Source: a virus. From it: 59,551 nt of DNA. Both the position numbers and the translations under genes were made by a program. The notes beneath the pieces were generated by a model, which was not told the DNA's origin, did no database searches, and saw only the letters and a program-made list of their open reading frames with translations. Of this stretch, positions 42,776 through 51,605 are shown piece by piece. The number at the start of each line of letters is the position of its first letter. Position 1 is the stretch's first letter. Location of the stretch: positions 1 through 59,551 of IMG/VR virus record IMGVR_UViG_3300036768_001410. One strand, given 5' to 3'.

Positions 42776-42802
42776 ATGGTCTAGAAAGGTAGGGTGAGGG
42801 CG

Positions 42803-45800
42803 ATGCGTAGTACGCCAATGTCGACGGCTCTTCAGAGGGCGCGGGAGGAGCAGGAGGCTCGTGAGCGCCGGCTTCGGGAACTAGCGGATGCGATGAACCG
42901 GTCAATTGGGTTTGCCGGTGCTCGTGATAATTTGTCGTCTGCGCCGGCTTTGCCGGTATCTCGTCCTGATGTGGGGATGATGACTACGGCTCAGCGTGCT
43001 CAGGTTGCACGGGGATTGAGCGCATTTGAGCCTCCTACGGCCTCGGAACGGCATGCTCTTGGTATCCAAGTATCCAAGGGGCTACTTCCTTACGAACACG
43101 CCCCAAAGGCACTCCCGTCCTTGCCTTCGCCGCCTTCGCCGTCTTCGCCACCCTCTCCGTCTTCACTGTCTTCCTCGGCGCCTTCATCGCCATCACCATC
43201 TTCATCGCCGTCTTCCTTGCCAGCGCCATCTGCTCCGGCAGATGTAGTATCGGAGGATTCTAATGGGGATGCGGAAAGTGGGCGTTATCAGCAGCTCGCT
43301 GATGCAATGAATCAAGCGTTTGCTAGGGAATTGGGGCAACAAGGGCCGCAGGGCACGCCGCGATTTCGAGGTCATGGTGCCACTGCAGAGATACCGGAGC
43401 CGGAAGTCCCTATTGGAACGTTCATCAAGCCGGAACTTCGAGAATGGGCACGTAATCCCCTTCGCAATCCTTTGAATCCTCTCGACCCGCGCAATATATC
43501 TTTCCTTTCTGCGTTGGGCGCAGAGGCGGGGCTTGTTGCTGGAAAGACCGTTCAGGAGACGGTGAAGGGAATCGTAGGGCTTTGGACTGCTACGGAGAAT
43601 GAACTCAAGCAGATGCCGGAGACTATCCGTAGGAATAGTCGTTCTATTGTGGAATCTGTAGGCACAGCGGCAGGATTGCCGGAGGAGGATATTCAGCGTG
43701 GAGTATCTACTGCATCGGTGGTGTCCTCCGTGGCGGGGGCGCCGGCATCTGCCGCCGGGAAGGGCATGGAGCTTCTAGGGCGCGGTGTCGTTCAGGGGTT
43801 GATTTTGCCCGCATTCAATGCCGCGCAATCCGCGTGGTGGGGAGTACTTACGTTAGGCAAGGAACAAACGATAGGGCGCCTTGCAGGGAAGGAACCTACT
43901 CTTGGGTTGTCTGAATTAGGGGGCGCGGTGCTTGGTAAAACCGAGCCTATTGAGGCGCGCCGTTTCCTCTTCGGAGAGACGCCACGTAAGGGGAAGCAAC
44001 ACCTCATAGAAGCCCGAATCCAGAACATTCGCGGGGAACTTTCCGATGAGGAACTGGTCAAGGCCGTCCGAATGGAGGCGATGAAATCTATTATCTCCGG
44101 CGCGTCTAATATCCTTTTTGACCCACTCAACTGGATTACGGTAGGGGAGGGAACTGCGGCGAAAATCGCCGGTCGAGAAGGCGCCATTGCGCTTACTCGT
44201 CAAGGCACGCGGCGGCTTGCCGAAGCCATTGCCCTCGGCTCAGAAAAAGCAAAAGGGTTGGTGCAATTAGAAAAGAACGTTCTCGTGAACCGTACTCTAG
44301 AAGAAGCCAATGCAATTCGCACTGGAGCATCTGACCTTTCAAGTGTCATCCAGAGAACGGTTTCCCCTCAATTTACCGCGAAGAGTCAGATTATCAATCC
44401 TTCTATCGCGAAGGATTTGATGGCACGTGGATTTAAGGATGCGGAAGTAATAGACCGTGTAGGGGAAATAACCGGTCGAGCCATACAACGTGAGGTGGCT
44501 GATTGGCTAAAAGACCTTCAGTTCATCGCGCGAACAGGAAAGCGTAAACTACCGGATGGAACCATCCAAGCAGTAGCCCCGCAAGAACGCGCCTTTGCCA
44601 AAGGGTTCATTCGAGAGAACGTTGCGTCCGGCCTGCTTCACGTCAACTATCCTACAGTCACTAAATCAAGCACGGGCGCGGTTCGTCTTGCCATGTCCGA
44701 GAAGCAGTTCCTCGACGTAGGAAAGTACGCCGCAATTGCATCTACGATACCTCAGCTTCAATCAGTTCAAAAGGCCGTAGAAGGCGCGCTTGCGGTTCCC
44801 TTGAGTCTCATCTCCAACAACTGGGTTACCGACTGGAAGAACCTTGGCCGCGGCGGCGTTCAAGGACGTGTTCCCCCAGTAGTGGCAAAGCTTATCGGTA
44901 TCAGCCGAGACAACATGATGTTCCGTACCCAGGAGGTGCTCAAACGACTTTGGAATACCGCCGTTGAAAACAATTTAACTCCTGAAGAATCGGAATTGGT
45001 ACAAACCGCTCTTGATACCGGTCGGAGCTTAGATAATCCGCGACTGGAATCCTTGCGCCAGTCTTTGGCTAATGACCCCGTTGTCAATGAAGGCATCCGC
45101 GATGGAAAGCGTCTTCTCGACCTTCATACTCATATCCTTCGAGCCTACCCCGATATTGATGCCGCTGATGCGACGACTATCCTCTCGGCTATCAAGCGCA
45201 ATATTTCCCTTGAGAATCCGCGCTTAGAAGCCGTTCGAGCACAGGTAGCCGATTTATACAAGGACATGATTCGGATTGAACAGGCATCGGGGTTGACTAT
45301 CTCCGAGATTGAAGAGGGATATGCTCCGCATGTCTTACCGCCATATCGAGATGCCCTTAAGCAGACCAAAGAGCTATTGAAGCGGCGCGGGATTAGTAAA
45401 GAATCCCCTGAATGGGAAACAACCATCCGACAAGTACAATCACGATACGAAGAGGAAGGCTTCCTGAAAAAGGCAACTACCGGCAAGAATCCCGCCTTTG
45501 CAAAGCACAGAGGCCTCTTCTTACTAACATACCAAGACGAAGCCGGAAATCTCCAACAAATTATTGCTTCCCCATCTACGTTGCTGGCTAAGCCAACTAC
45601 GTTGGATAAGGTGCTTAATGGCATTCTGGCGAAGCCTCTCTCTATAAGGGAAAAGCTTAGTCAGCGTATTGAAGACTACAACTTTTCTATTCAGCAGTTA
45701 CGGGAGCAGATAGGGGATTCTACTCGTGCTGATATTGGGGAGCGAATAGCCGTTTTGGATAGGAGTGTGGGTCGTTTGGAAACGGCACTTCAGCGGGGAA

Positions 45801-48661
45801 AATTGACTGAGCGGGCTATCCAGCGGTTGGAGCGTCAGCGACAGCGATTGTTGGAAGAGCGTCAAACGTTGATGTCGCGTTATAGTAGCGTTACGGAGGA
45901 GCCGTTTGATGTGGACACGGTGAAGGAGCATCTCAAAGACGCTCAGAGTGTCTTGAGGCAGGTGCGTCGAGATACGGCGTTTCACGAGCGTATTCGGGAG
46001 CGTGCGGACAAGATTCAGGTGACTATTGACTCTATCTTGTCGGATGAGGCGGCGCTCTTTGATAAGCTAGATGCCATCGCTGGTAAGAAGAACACGCCCC
46101 CAGAGGCGATTGATGCCGTGAAAGAGCAAATCCAGCGGGTTCATGGGCGCAGGATGAAGGTGCTCAATCGCCAACTGGAATCTCTTCAACAAGCTTTCAA
46201 GGAGCCCGATGCATATGACCCGTTGGTGTTCCATGTGGACGAATCCGGGAAGGTCATTACAACGCCTCTAACTCAAGCCGTCAACCGAGTCGAGCAACTA
46301 TCAAAGGCTCTCTCCGATGCCCGTTCCGTAGAAAAACTCTCTTCACAGGTTGCCGGCGTTGAAAAGGAACTCGAATTAAAGAACCAACGGCTTTCTACGT
46401 TATATCGCCAGACAGCGGATGCTACTACGGAAGATGCGCGGAATGCTCTAGCAGAGGAGATTACCAGCACGAAAGACGAAATCCGAGAGCTCAACAAGAA
46501 GCTTACCGTAGCAAGGAAGGTGGAGAAGAAAGAACGACTCCTTCGTCGAACCGAAACGGAACAAGAACGTATTGAAAATCAAATTGCTAACCTTATAGCC
46601 GGCATGCAAGAAACTCTAACGCTTGGGAGGAATGTTGACCTTGAAGAGCGTATTTTCGTCCGGCGAACACGTCGTACCGCCGAGCCTGTTGTCAGCGGAA
46701 AAGATGCAATCCTGAGGAATACAAATGAACGTGTCCGGGTAGTCAATGTATTCGACGAACCGCAACCCGATGGCTCTGTGCAGAAGAGGGCGATTATCCG
46801 ACGGAATGTAGGAACTACGGAGGAACGCGAAGAATCGGTTGAATATTCTAAGTTAAAGAGCATGCCGTCGTTCCAGCATCTTAGAATATTCACTCCAACG
46901 CAGGCCCATATCGAGCTAGTCAACGACGAGTTTGGCTTCATGTTTGACCCCAACTTTGTTCGTGCCGCGGCTACACGTGCTCAGGCACATGCGCGAACCG
47001 TGACTCTCAGTGAGTTATATGAGGAGTTAATTGATTCGGGGTTTGCAAAGCCGGTCTCGGAGGCTCCAAAGCAGGGATGGACTGAATCTCGTTACATAGA
47101 GGGCTATGCGGTTCCTAAGGAGGTAGAACAAGCCATTCATCAGGCGTTCTTCAACTGGGGAACCATGAATCCGGTATGGAAAAAGGCGGGGCTTATCTTC
47201 GATAAAATACAGCAAATTGATAAGCGATTCAAGACGCAGTACTTCCCCGGATTCACAATACAAAATATATGGTCGAACATGTGGAACATGTATACCACGA
47301 TTGGGGCAGAGACGTTCAATCCTGCCACGTCTGCGCTGGCCATGCAGCTTGTCCATCGGGACATGGTCACTAAGCGGTTGGAACGGAAAGCCGCTCTTGT
47401 TACGGAGGAAGGTGTTGCGGTACGTCGTGCATTAGAAACCCTCAATAATGAACCTATCTTGACGGATTTCAGTGGAAAGGAATGGACATGGGGGCAACTA
47501 AGGCAGGAGCTTCAGCGCCGCGACGTCGCCTTCACCGATTCATACTACGGCATTATTGACGATATGGATGCGCCCTTTGTAAAGAAGGCGCAGGGCATTC
47601 AGAAGCAAACGCCTCTGCGAAGGGTTATGGCTGCCGGAGGTAAGGTGCTTGAGGCCCCTATCGAGATGAACCAAGTGGTGGAGGAATTGGCCCGTGTTCA
47701 TGTGTTTCTATCGGAACTCAAAAAGGGAATGTCCCCGGATTTGGCGGCCGAGAGGGTTCAGCAGGCGCTCTTCCACTATCGCTCTGTAACGCCTTTCGAG
47801 AAATACGTCCTTTCTAGGCTCATCCCATTCTATAAGTTCTCTCGGAAAAACCTCGAACTTCAGGCAAAGGCATTAATCTCAGCACCGGGGCGCCTTGCTA
47901 TTCAACACAGAATGATGAATGCCCTAGAGGATGCCCTGGAAGAGGAACCCCTCGATGAAGACACCATGCAAACCCTGCCCCCTCACGTGAGGCAAGGGCT
48001 GGGGATTGTAATAAGGGCTAAGGAAGGCGGGCTAGTAAGTACAGTTAACTCTTTGCGAACTCCATTTGAGTCGGCGATGGAGACTGCTGAGGCTTTTGTG
48101 CCGGTTAAGCTAGCGCCGGAGATGAAGCTTAAGTCTCTGCAAGAGGGATTTTTGACATCGGGCGGGTTTGGCCTGCAGGCAACATCTTCGTTGATTCGAG
48201 TGCCTTTTGAAGTGCTAGCTAACGTGCGTGTCTTTGGTGGGTTCCGACAAATTGGCGATACGGTAGATATAACTTCTCTTTATAAACTGTCTCGATATAT
48301 TCCTCCTTTGGCTAAGACTGTAGACCTTCTTTTGGAGCCACGTCTCGATGTAGGTTCTGGGCAGGTAATAACATCTCATCCACGAGCGGCATATTTTCTT
48401 GCTCAGGCGATACCGGGGTTATCTAGGGCTACGGCGGACTTCGGGAAGATTGCTAACGAAAAACCTACAGCAATCGAAAAGTGGGTCGAGTTCATTAACA
48501 TCGCAGACCTATCTCACTTCACTCCAAAGGACTTTGTCGCTCTCAGGCAAAAGTGGTTCCAAGAGCAGGCTAAGAAGCAACGATATCTCCTATCGCCTAC
48601 TCCTCAGCAGATAAGCAACAACCAACCAGACATGCTCAACACGGAAAACTACATCAGATAG
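42803..48661 (+). CDS. Giant polyvalent virion protein (ejection machinery)
   Basis: About 1952 residues. Order: short coiled N-terminus with RELADAMN; the motif VGMMTTAQRAQVARGLSAF shared with the previous gene; a Pro/Ser linker (about 100-145); an Ala-rich, partly hydrophobic segment (about 230-380) that could insert in membranes; long coiled coils (about 950-1280, RIEDYNFSIQQLREQIG...); and a C-terminal module with HYRSVTPFEKYVLSRLIPFY, a signature I know from very large phage proteins of the 'polyvalent' type, thought to be injected with the DNA. I chose the ATG at 42803 over the GTG at 42794. Last gene of the virion block. Confidence 0.65.
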   Translation: MRSTPMSTALQRAREEQEARERRLRELADAMNRSIGFAGARDNLSSAPALPVSRPDVGMMTTAQRAQVARGLSAFEPPTASERHALGIQVSKGLLPYEHAPKALPSLPSPPSPSSPPSPSSLSSSAPSSPSPSSSPSSLPAPSAPADVVSEDSNGDAESGRYQQLADAMNQAFARELGQQGPQGTPRFRGHGATAEIPEPEVPIGTFIKPELREWARNPLRNPLNPLDPRNISFLSALGAEAGLVAGKTVQETVKGIVGLWTATENELKQMPETIRRNSRSIVESVGTAAGLPEEDIQRGVSTASVVSSVAGAPASAAGKGMELLGRGVVQGLILPAFNAAQSAWWGVLTLGKEQTIGRLAGKEPTLGLSELGGAVLGKTEPIEARRFLFGETPRKGKQHLIEARIQNIRGELSDEELVKAVRMEAMKSIISGASNILFDPLNWITVGEGTAAKIAGREGAIALTRQGTRRLAEAIALGSEKAKGLVQLEKNVLVNRTLEEANAIRTGASDLSSVIQRTVSPQFTAKSQIINPSIAKDLMARGFKDAEVIDRVGEITGRAIQREVADWLKDLQFIARTGKRKLPDGTIQAVAPQERAFAKGFIRENVASGLLHVNYPTVTKSSTGAVRLAMSEKQFLDVGKYAAIASTIPQLQSVQKAVEGALAVPLSLISNNWVTDWKNLGRGGVQGRVPPVVAKLIGISRDNMMFRTQEVLKRLWNTAVENNLTPEESELVQTALDTGRSLDNPRLESLRQSLANDPVVNEGIRDGKRLLDLHTHILRAYPDIDAADATTILSAIKRNISLENPRLEAVRAQVADLYKDMIRIEQASGLTISEIEEGYAPHVLPPYRDALKQTKELLKRRGISKESPEWETTIRQVQSRYEEEGFLKKATTGKNPAFAKHRGLFLLTYQDEAGNLQQIIASPSTLLAKPTTLDKVLNGILAKPLSIREKLSQRIEDYNFSIQQLREQIGDSTRADIGERIAVLDRSVGRLETALQRGKLTERAIQRLERQRQRLLEERQTLMSRYSSVTEEPFDVDTVKEHLKDAQSVLRQVRRDTAFHERIRERADKIQVTIDSILSDEAALFDKLDAIAGKKNTPPEAIDAVKEQIQRVHGRRMKVLNRQLESLQQAFKEPDAYDPLVFHVDESGKVITTPLTQAVNRVEQLSKALSDARSVEKLSSQVAGVEKELELKNQRLSTLYRQTADATTEDARNALAEEITSTKDEIRELNKKLTVARKVEKKERLLRRTETEQERIENQIANLIAGMQETLTLGRNVDLEERIFVRRTRRTAEPVVSGKDAILRNTNERVRVVNVFDEPQPDGSVQKRAIIRRNVGTTEEREESVEYSKLKSMPSFQHLRIFTPTQAHIELVNDEFGFMFDPNFVRAAATRAQAHARTVTLSELYEELIDSGFAKPVSEAPKQGWTESRYIEGYAVPKEVEQAIHQAFFNWGTMNPVWKKAGLIFDKIQQIDKRFKTQYFPGFTIQNIWSNMWNMYTTIGAETFNPATSALAMQLVHRDMVTKRLERKAALVTEEGVAVRRALETLNNEPILTDFSGKEWTWGQLRQELQRRDVAFTDSYYGIIDDMDAPFVKKAQGIQKQTPLRRVMAAGGKVLEAPIEMNQVVEELARVHVFLSELKKGMSPDLAAERVQQALFHYRSVTPFEKYVLSRLIPFYKFSRKNLELQAKALISAPGRLAIQHRMMNALEDALEEEPLDEDTMQTLPPHVRQGLGIVIRAKEGGLVSTVNSLRTPFESAMETAEAFVPVKLAPEMKLKSLQEGFLTSGGFGLQATSSLIRVPFEVLANVRVFGGFRQIGDTVDITSLYKLSRYIPPLAKTVDLLLEPRLDVGSGQVITSHPRAAYFLAQAIPGLSRATADFGKIANEKPTAIEKWVEFINIADLSHFTPKDFVALRQKWFQEQAKKQRYLLSPTPQQISNNQPDMLNTENYIR

Positions 48662-48999
48662 CAAAGGAGATACGTATGTAAAAACGAAAAGCAAAACGAA
48701 TTTCAATCAAAATCAAATCGCTCCGAAACAGTTTTCGGTTCGATGACGGCCCTTTGCATACACAATCCAGAAAATTCGATTCGATGACGGCTCAAAACAT
48801 AATAAAACGACGTGATTTTTAACGAAATGCGCGTGTTTTCCTAGTATCTCACGTTATTGTTGCTATGTAGGGGTCATGTAGAGATGTTGAGGTAACGTAG
48901 ACATGGTGCGGGTTAGTGGTGGGTAGTCGGTGGTCATAGGGATAGTACTGAAGAGACGGGTGATGCGGTGTTAGAGGTCGTTTATGAGGGGAGATAGAG
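48662..48999 (+). other. Gene-free stretch between virion and late regulatory blocks
   Basis: Right after the stop is AAAGGAGATACGT followed by ATG TAA, a perfect ribosome site in front of a one-codon frame. GATTCGATGACGGC-type sequence occurs twice (near 48749 and 48779), and CCGAAACAGTTTTCGG at 48722 is a short palindrome. From about 48850 the plus strand becomes very poor in C, a bias that continues through the next four genes. No clear promoter boxes. Confidence 0.6.
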
Positions 49000-49482
49000 A
49001 TGAGTAAGGGGCGTCGTATGCGAGTGGATTGGTCGCGATTGGAGTTGTATGCGTCGCAGGGGATATGGAGTGAGAGTCGTTTAGCGGTTTTATTGGGGTT
49101 GAGTCCGACGTTGTTGCATGCCCGATTGATGAGCGATGCGGAGTTTCGTAGTCGTTGGGAGGAGGCATTGAATAGGGGGAAGGTGGAGATGGAGCTTCGG
49201 TTGTTGAATCGTTTAGAGGAGCGTAGTTCAGAGGGGGATGTTGGGGCGACGGTACAGTTGCTGAGGCGTTTGGAGAAGGACGATAGGGAGGGTTTGTTAG
49301 GAGGGCGGGGTGAGGTTCGCGTTGTAGTGGAGGATGTAGACGTAGCGGGATTGTTGTCGTCGGCAGAGGTTCAGGAGGTGGAGTGGTCACGTCGTAGTCT
49401 AGGTAGGCGTTTGGCGGTTCATGGGCAACGGGAGTTAGAGATAGAGGTGGAGGGGGATGGAGAGGAAGTCGAGGAAGGTTAG
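49000..49482 (+). CDS. Terminase-small-subunit-like HTH protein
   Basis: A 160-residue protein. Residues 8-45 (DWSRLELYASQGIWSESRLAVLLGLSPTLLHARLM) form a helix-turn-helix with the sequence flow of small terminase subunits. It is followed by EFRSRWEEALNRGKVEMELRLLNRL, the acidic helix that in those proteins mediates ring assembly, and by LLRRLEKDDREG. The C-terminus is acidic. It could be the DNA-recognition partner of TerL (16569) despite the 30-kb distance, or simply a regulator. The DNA is C-poor. Confidence 0.55.
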   Translation: MSKGRRMRVDWSRLELYASQGIWSESRLAVLLGLSPTLLHARLMSDAEFRSRWEEALNRGKVEMELRLLNRLEERSSEGDVGATVQLLRRLEKDDREGLLGGRGEVRVVVEDVDVAGLLSSAEVQEVEWSRRSLGRRLAVHGQRELEIEVEGDGEEVEEG

Positions 49483-50041
49483 AGATAAGGGTCGTATAGA
49501 GGAGTTGGCGTTGCGTTATAAGGAGAGTCGCGATGAGGCTACATTTGGGTTGTTATACGAATCTTGTAGGGGGTTAGTTTTGGAGTGGAGTAGGGGGATG
49601 GGATTGGATTCCGATTTAGAGGACGTGGAGCAGGAGGTATGGCTATTGGTATTCCGTAAGATAGGCCTGTGGGAGAGTAGAGGGAATAGTTTTTTGAATT
49701 GGCTTTATGTATTGACTCGTAATGTAGTTCGTATGTGGCATAGGAGTAGGAATAGAGAGTTAGAGGGTCGTAGTAGTTATACGAGTTATATGGAGTATCG
49801 TCGTTCTGCGGATGAGTTGCGATGTGTATTGGAGTTGGAGCGTCGGTTACGGATATTAGATGTAGAGCGTTTATCTAGGGAAGTATTAGGGTCTAAGTTA
49901 TCCGAAATAGTATCGTATAGGGTTCAAGGACTATCTCCGGCCGTAGTAGCAGAGTTGCTAGGCAAGAGTAGGGGATCAATTTGCGTATCGTTTCATCGAG
50001 GTGTACATCGCCTTCTGTCGAGGATGTCATGTATTGCGTAA
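49457..50041 (+). CDS. Second sigma-70 family sigma factor
   Basis: A 194-residue ECF-like sigma. Region 2 shows LLYESCRGLVLEWSRGMGLD, DLEDVEQEVWLLVFRKIGLW and FLNWLYVLTRNVVRMWHRSRNRE. Region 4 is at about 150-190 (IVSYRVQGLSPAVVAELLGKSRGSICVSFHRG), a helix-turn-helix. Sequence identity with the sigma at 14674 is low, so the two probably recognise different promoters. The ATG overlaps the previous gene by 26 bases. G-rich, C-poor DNA. Confidence 0.78.
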   Translation: MERKSRKVRDKGRIEELALRYKESRDEATFGLLYESCRGLVLEWSRGMGLDSDLEDVEQEVWLLVFRKIGLWESRGNSFLNWLYVLTRNVVRMWHRSRNRELEGRSSYTSYMEYRRSADELRCVLELERRLRILDVERLSREVLGSKLSEIVSYRVQGLSPAVVAELLGKSRGSICVSFHRGVHRLLSRMSCIA

Positions 50042-50093
50042 CGTAAGGCTCTTCGTAGTCGTATATACGTAGGAAGAAGAGAGGAGGTATGGG

Positions 50094-50486
50094 ATGTCGA
50101 ATGGTCAGAAGGTTCGGGTGGATAATCGAGAGGTGATACGGTTACGTAGTGAGAATGAGAGTTTGCGTAGTGAGTTGGAGCGGTTGCGTGCTGAGCAAAA
50201 GAATGTTCAGCAGGCGCTTCAGGAGGAGGCAGTGGCTCGTGAGCAGTATTTGAATTACTTGTTAGAGTTGCGGATGTTGGTAGCGACGTTAACGACGGGC
50301 ATGTATCAGGCGGTGCATTTGTTCAATCCGGCGGACATGGTAGAGGCTGGTCGTCGGATAGAGGCGATGATGACGGCACAGTTGCGAATGGGGGATGCTC
50401 GTCAGAAGGTAGCGGCGACCGTAGAGAAGGAGTTGTCTGAGAAGAAGGGTACAGAGGAAGAAGAGGAGGAGGTAGAGAAGGTATGA
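50094..50486 (+). CDS. Coiled-coil protein
   Basis: A 130-residue helical protein: basic start, leucine-zipper-like coil (REVIRLRSENESLRSELERLRAE...), a hydrophobic middle (LLELRMLVATLTTGMYQAVHLF) and a Glu-rich end. No family recognised. It could be a partner of the sigma factor (anti-sigma type) because it follows it directly and the next gene overlaps by four bases. GAGGAGGTATGGG precedes the ATG. Confidence 0.6.
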   Translation: MSNGQKVRVDNREVIRLRSENESLRSELERLRAEQKNVQQALQEEAVAREQYLNYLLELRMLVATLTTGMYQAVHLFNPADMVEAGRRIEAMMTAQLRMGDARQKVAATVEKELSEKKGTEEEEEEVEKV

Positions 50487-50716
50487 GGGGATATTATACG
50501 TTGCGAGAGATAGAGAAGTTGTTTGGTATAGGCAGTCACCGTATTACTCGTTGGATACGGGAGGGTCGTTTTCCGGTGAGTTGGGAGAAGGTAGGGCCGT
50601 ATTTCAATTCGCCGATATTGGTTGTTAGGGAGGAGTTTGATGAGTGGTGGAAGGAGCATAGTTATTTAGCGGAGCTTCCGATGCGTCGAAAGGATGAGGA
50701 AAAGGCGGAAGATTGA
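50483..50716 (+). CDS. Excisionase/MerR-like DNA-binding protein
   Basis: A 77-residue protein with the compact excisionase fold: YYTLREIEKLFGIGSHRITRWIREGRFP then ILVVREEFDEWWKEH. It is the third such protein in the window (others at 684 and 3959). ATGA overlap with the coiled-coil gene. Its stop lies inside the stem of a terminator that ends the operon. Confidence 0.75.
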   Translation: MRGYYTLREIEKLFGIGSHRITRWIREGRFPVSWEKVGPYFNSPILVVREEFDEWWKEHSYLAELPMRRKDEEKAED

Positions 50717-50728
50717 CTTCCGCCTTTT
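50700..50728 (+). terminator. Terminator of the C-poor operon
   Basis: AAAAGGCGGAA (50700-50710) pairs with TTCCGCCTTTT (50718-50728). Being symmetrical with A and T tails, it can work in both directions. Confidence 0.88.
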
Positions 50729-50806
50729 GTACAGGTCTCGCAGTGAGGTATTCCGCATCATAGATGATAAGGGTTTGGCTTGATTGAATCAAGGGAGGGC
50801 TGTCTC

Positions 50807-51382
50807 ATGGACAACGAGGCGATGGATGCAATGCGTGTGAAGAACGCAAATGCGGTTCTTGCGCGAGTGATATTCCGCCATGCGTGGATAACTCGTCGAA
50901 TCGAGGAGATTGAGCATGAACTTTCCATTTATCGAGAGTACTACGACTCGCTGTCTTCATTGTTGTCTCTCGTAGAGGGGCGTTCGAGGGATTCAAGGGA
51001 GTTGGATTCAGCAAAGTCGCCGTTGGATGATGGCTTTCGATTCCGTAATGCGGAAGTAGAGGTTAGCCGGTGGCTACGACAACATTCGTTCGTGGATGGG
51101 CCCGTAACGGATATGAGCGGGAAGGTTGGGTTCAAGCTTCCCGACGGTAATGTTTGGGTTGATGCGTCCGCGTTTGAAGAGGCTTTTGGAGAGAGATACG
51201 ATGTGCGGGCATTGCTGGGTCATCTGGCTCGGCAGGGCTTGATAGAGACGATTCGGGACCACGAAGGGAAGCTTCGGTTTCGTGTGTATCGAAGGATAGG
51301 CGGGCATCGTCGTTCGTTTATCGTGTTTCGTAAGGGGTTCGCCGGAAAAACGCACGCATTTGCCCTTAGGGGCGTTCGATGA
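50807..51382 (+). CDS. Hypothetical protein; 3' end formed by a host-type repeat
   Basis: 191 residues from the ATG at 50807 (AAGGGAGGG upstream; the TTG at 50780 is less likely). N-terminal coil (ITRRIEEIEHELSIYREYYDSLSSL) and a C-terminal wHTH-like domain (YDVRALLGHLARQGLIETIRDHEGKLRFRVYR), a layout like the protein at 183-671. The last 13 codons (GKTHAFALRGVR) coincide with AAAAACGCACGCATTTGCCC, exactly one arm of the repeat at 14046-14076. The reading frame may therefore have been extended by insertion of the repeat. Confidence 0.6.
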   Translation: MDNEAMDAMRVKNANAVLARVIFRHAWITRRIEEIEHELSIYREYYDSLSSLLSLVEGRSRDSRELDSAKSPLDDGFRFRNAEVEVSRWLRQHSFVDGPVTDMSGKVGFKLPDGNVWVDASAFEEAFGERYDVRALLGHLARQGLIETIRDHEGKLRFRVYRRIGGHRRSFIVFRKGFAGKTHAFALRGVR

Positions 51383-51511
51383 GGGTCTCACGTATCTGAA
51401 CTATCCCGGCACGATTTGAAGCGCTGTACGCGCCCCAGAATGCGCCGTATATAGCAACGCCTTTCAGAAAATTTCGTAGTAACTTTTTTCGTGCGCTTTT
51501 CGTTTATCCTC

Positions 51512-51605
51512 TTGACATACTACGCCGTTCGTAGTATACTGTAGTCAACGTCGTCGAGGGTTGGTCGGGCATGGGGTCCGGCGCGGCGGCGGAGGAGAAA
51601 AGGGA
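51512..51605 (+). promoter_or_regulatory. Accessory expression module 1 (promoter, operator, leader RNA)
   Basis: TTGACA 51512-51517, 17 bp, TATACT 51535-51540. The spacer contains ACTACG-ccgtt-CGTAGT, a dyad that a repressor could bind over the promoter. The leader folds into two stacked stems: outer GTCGTC with GGCGGC, inner GTCGGGC with GTCCGGC, both using G-U pairs as RNA, with an unpaired G-rich bulge on the 5' side. GGAGGAG follows immediately, so the structure abuts the ribosome site. It drives the operon starting at 51606. Five relatives follow downstream. Confidence 0.82.

Noticed and set aside
42742-42800. Promoter for the giant virion gene using TTGACA at 42742 or 42763
   Set aside because: At 16-18 bp downstream there is no acceptable -10 box, and both TTGACA copies are part of the CTTGACAAAATGTC repeat.
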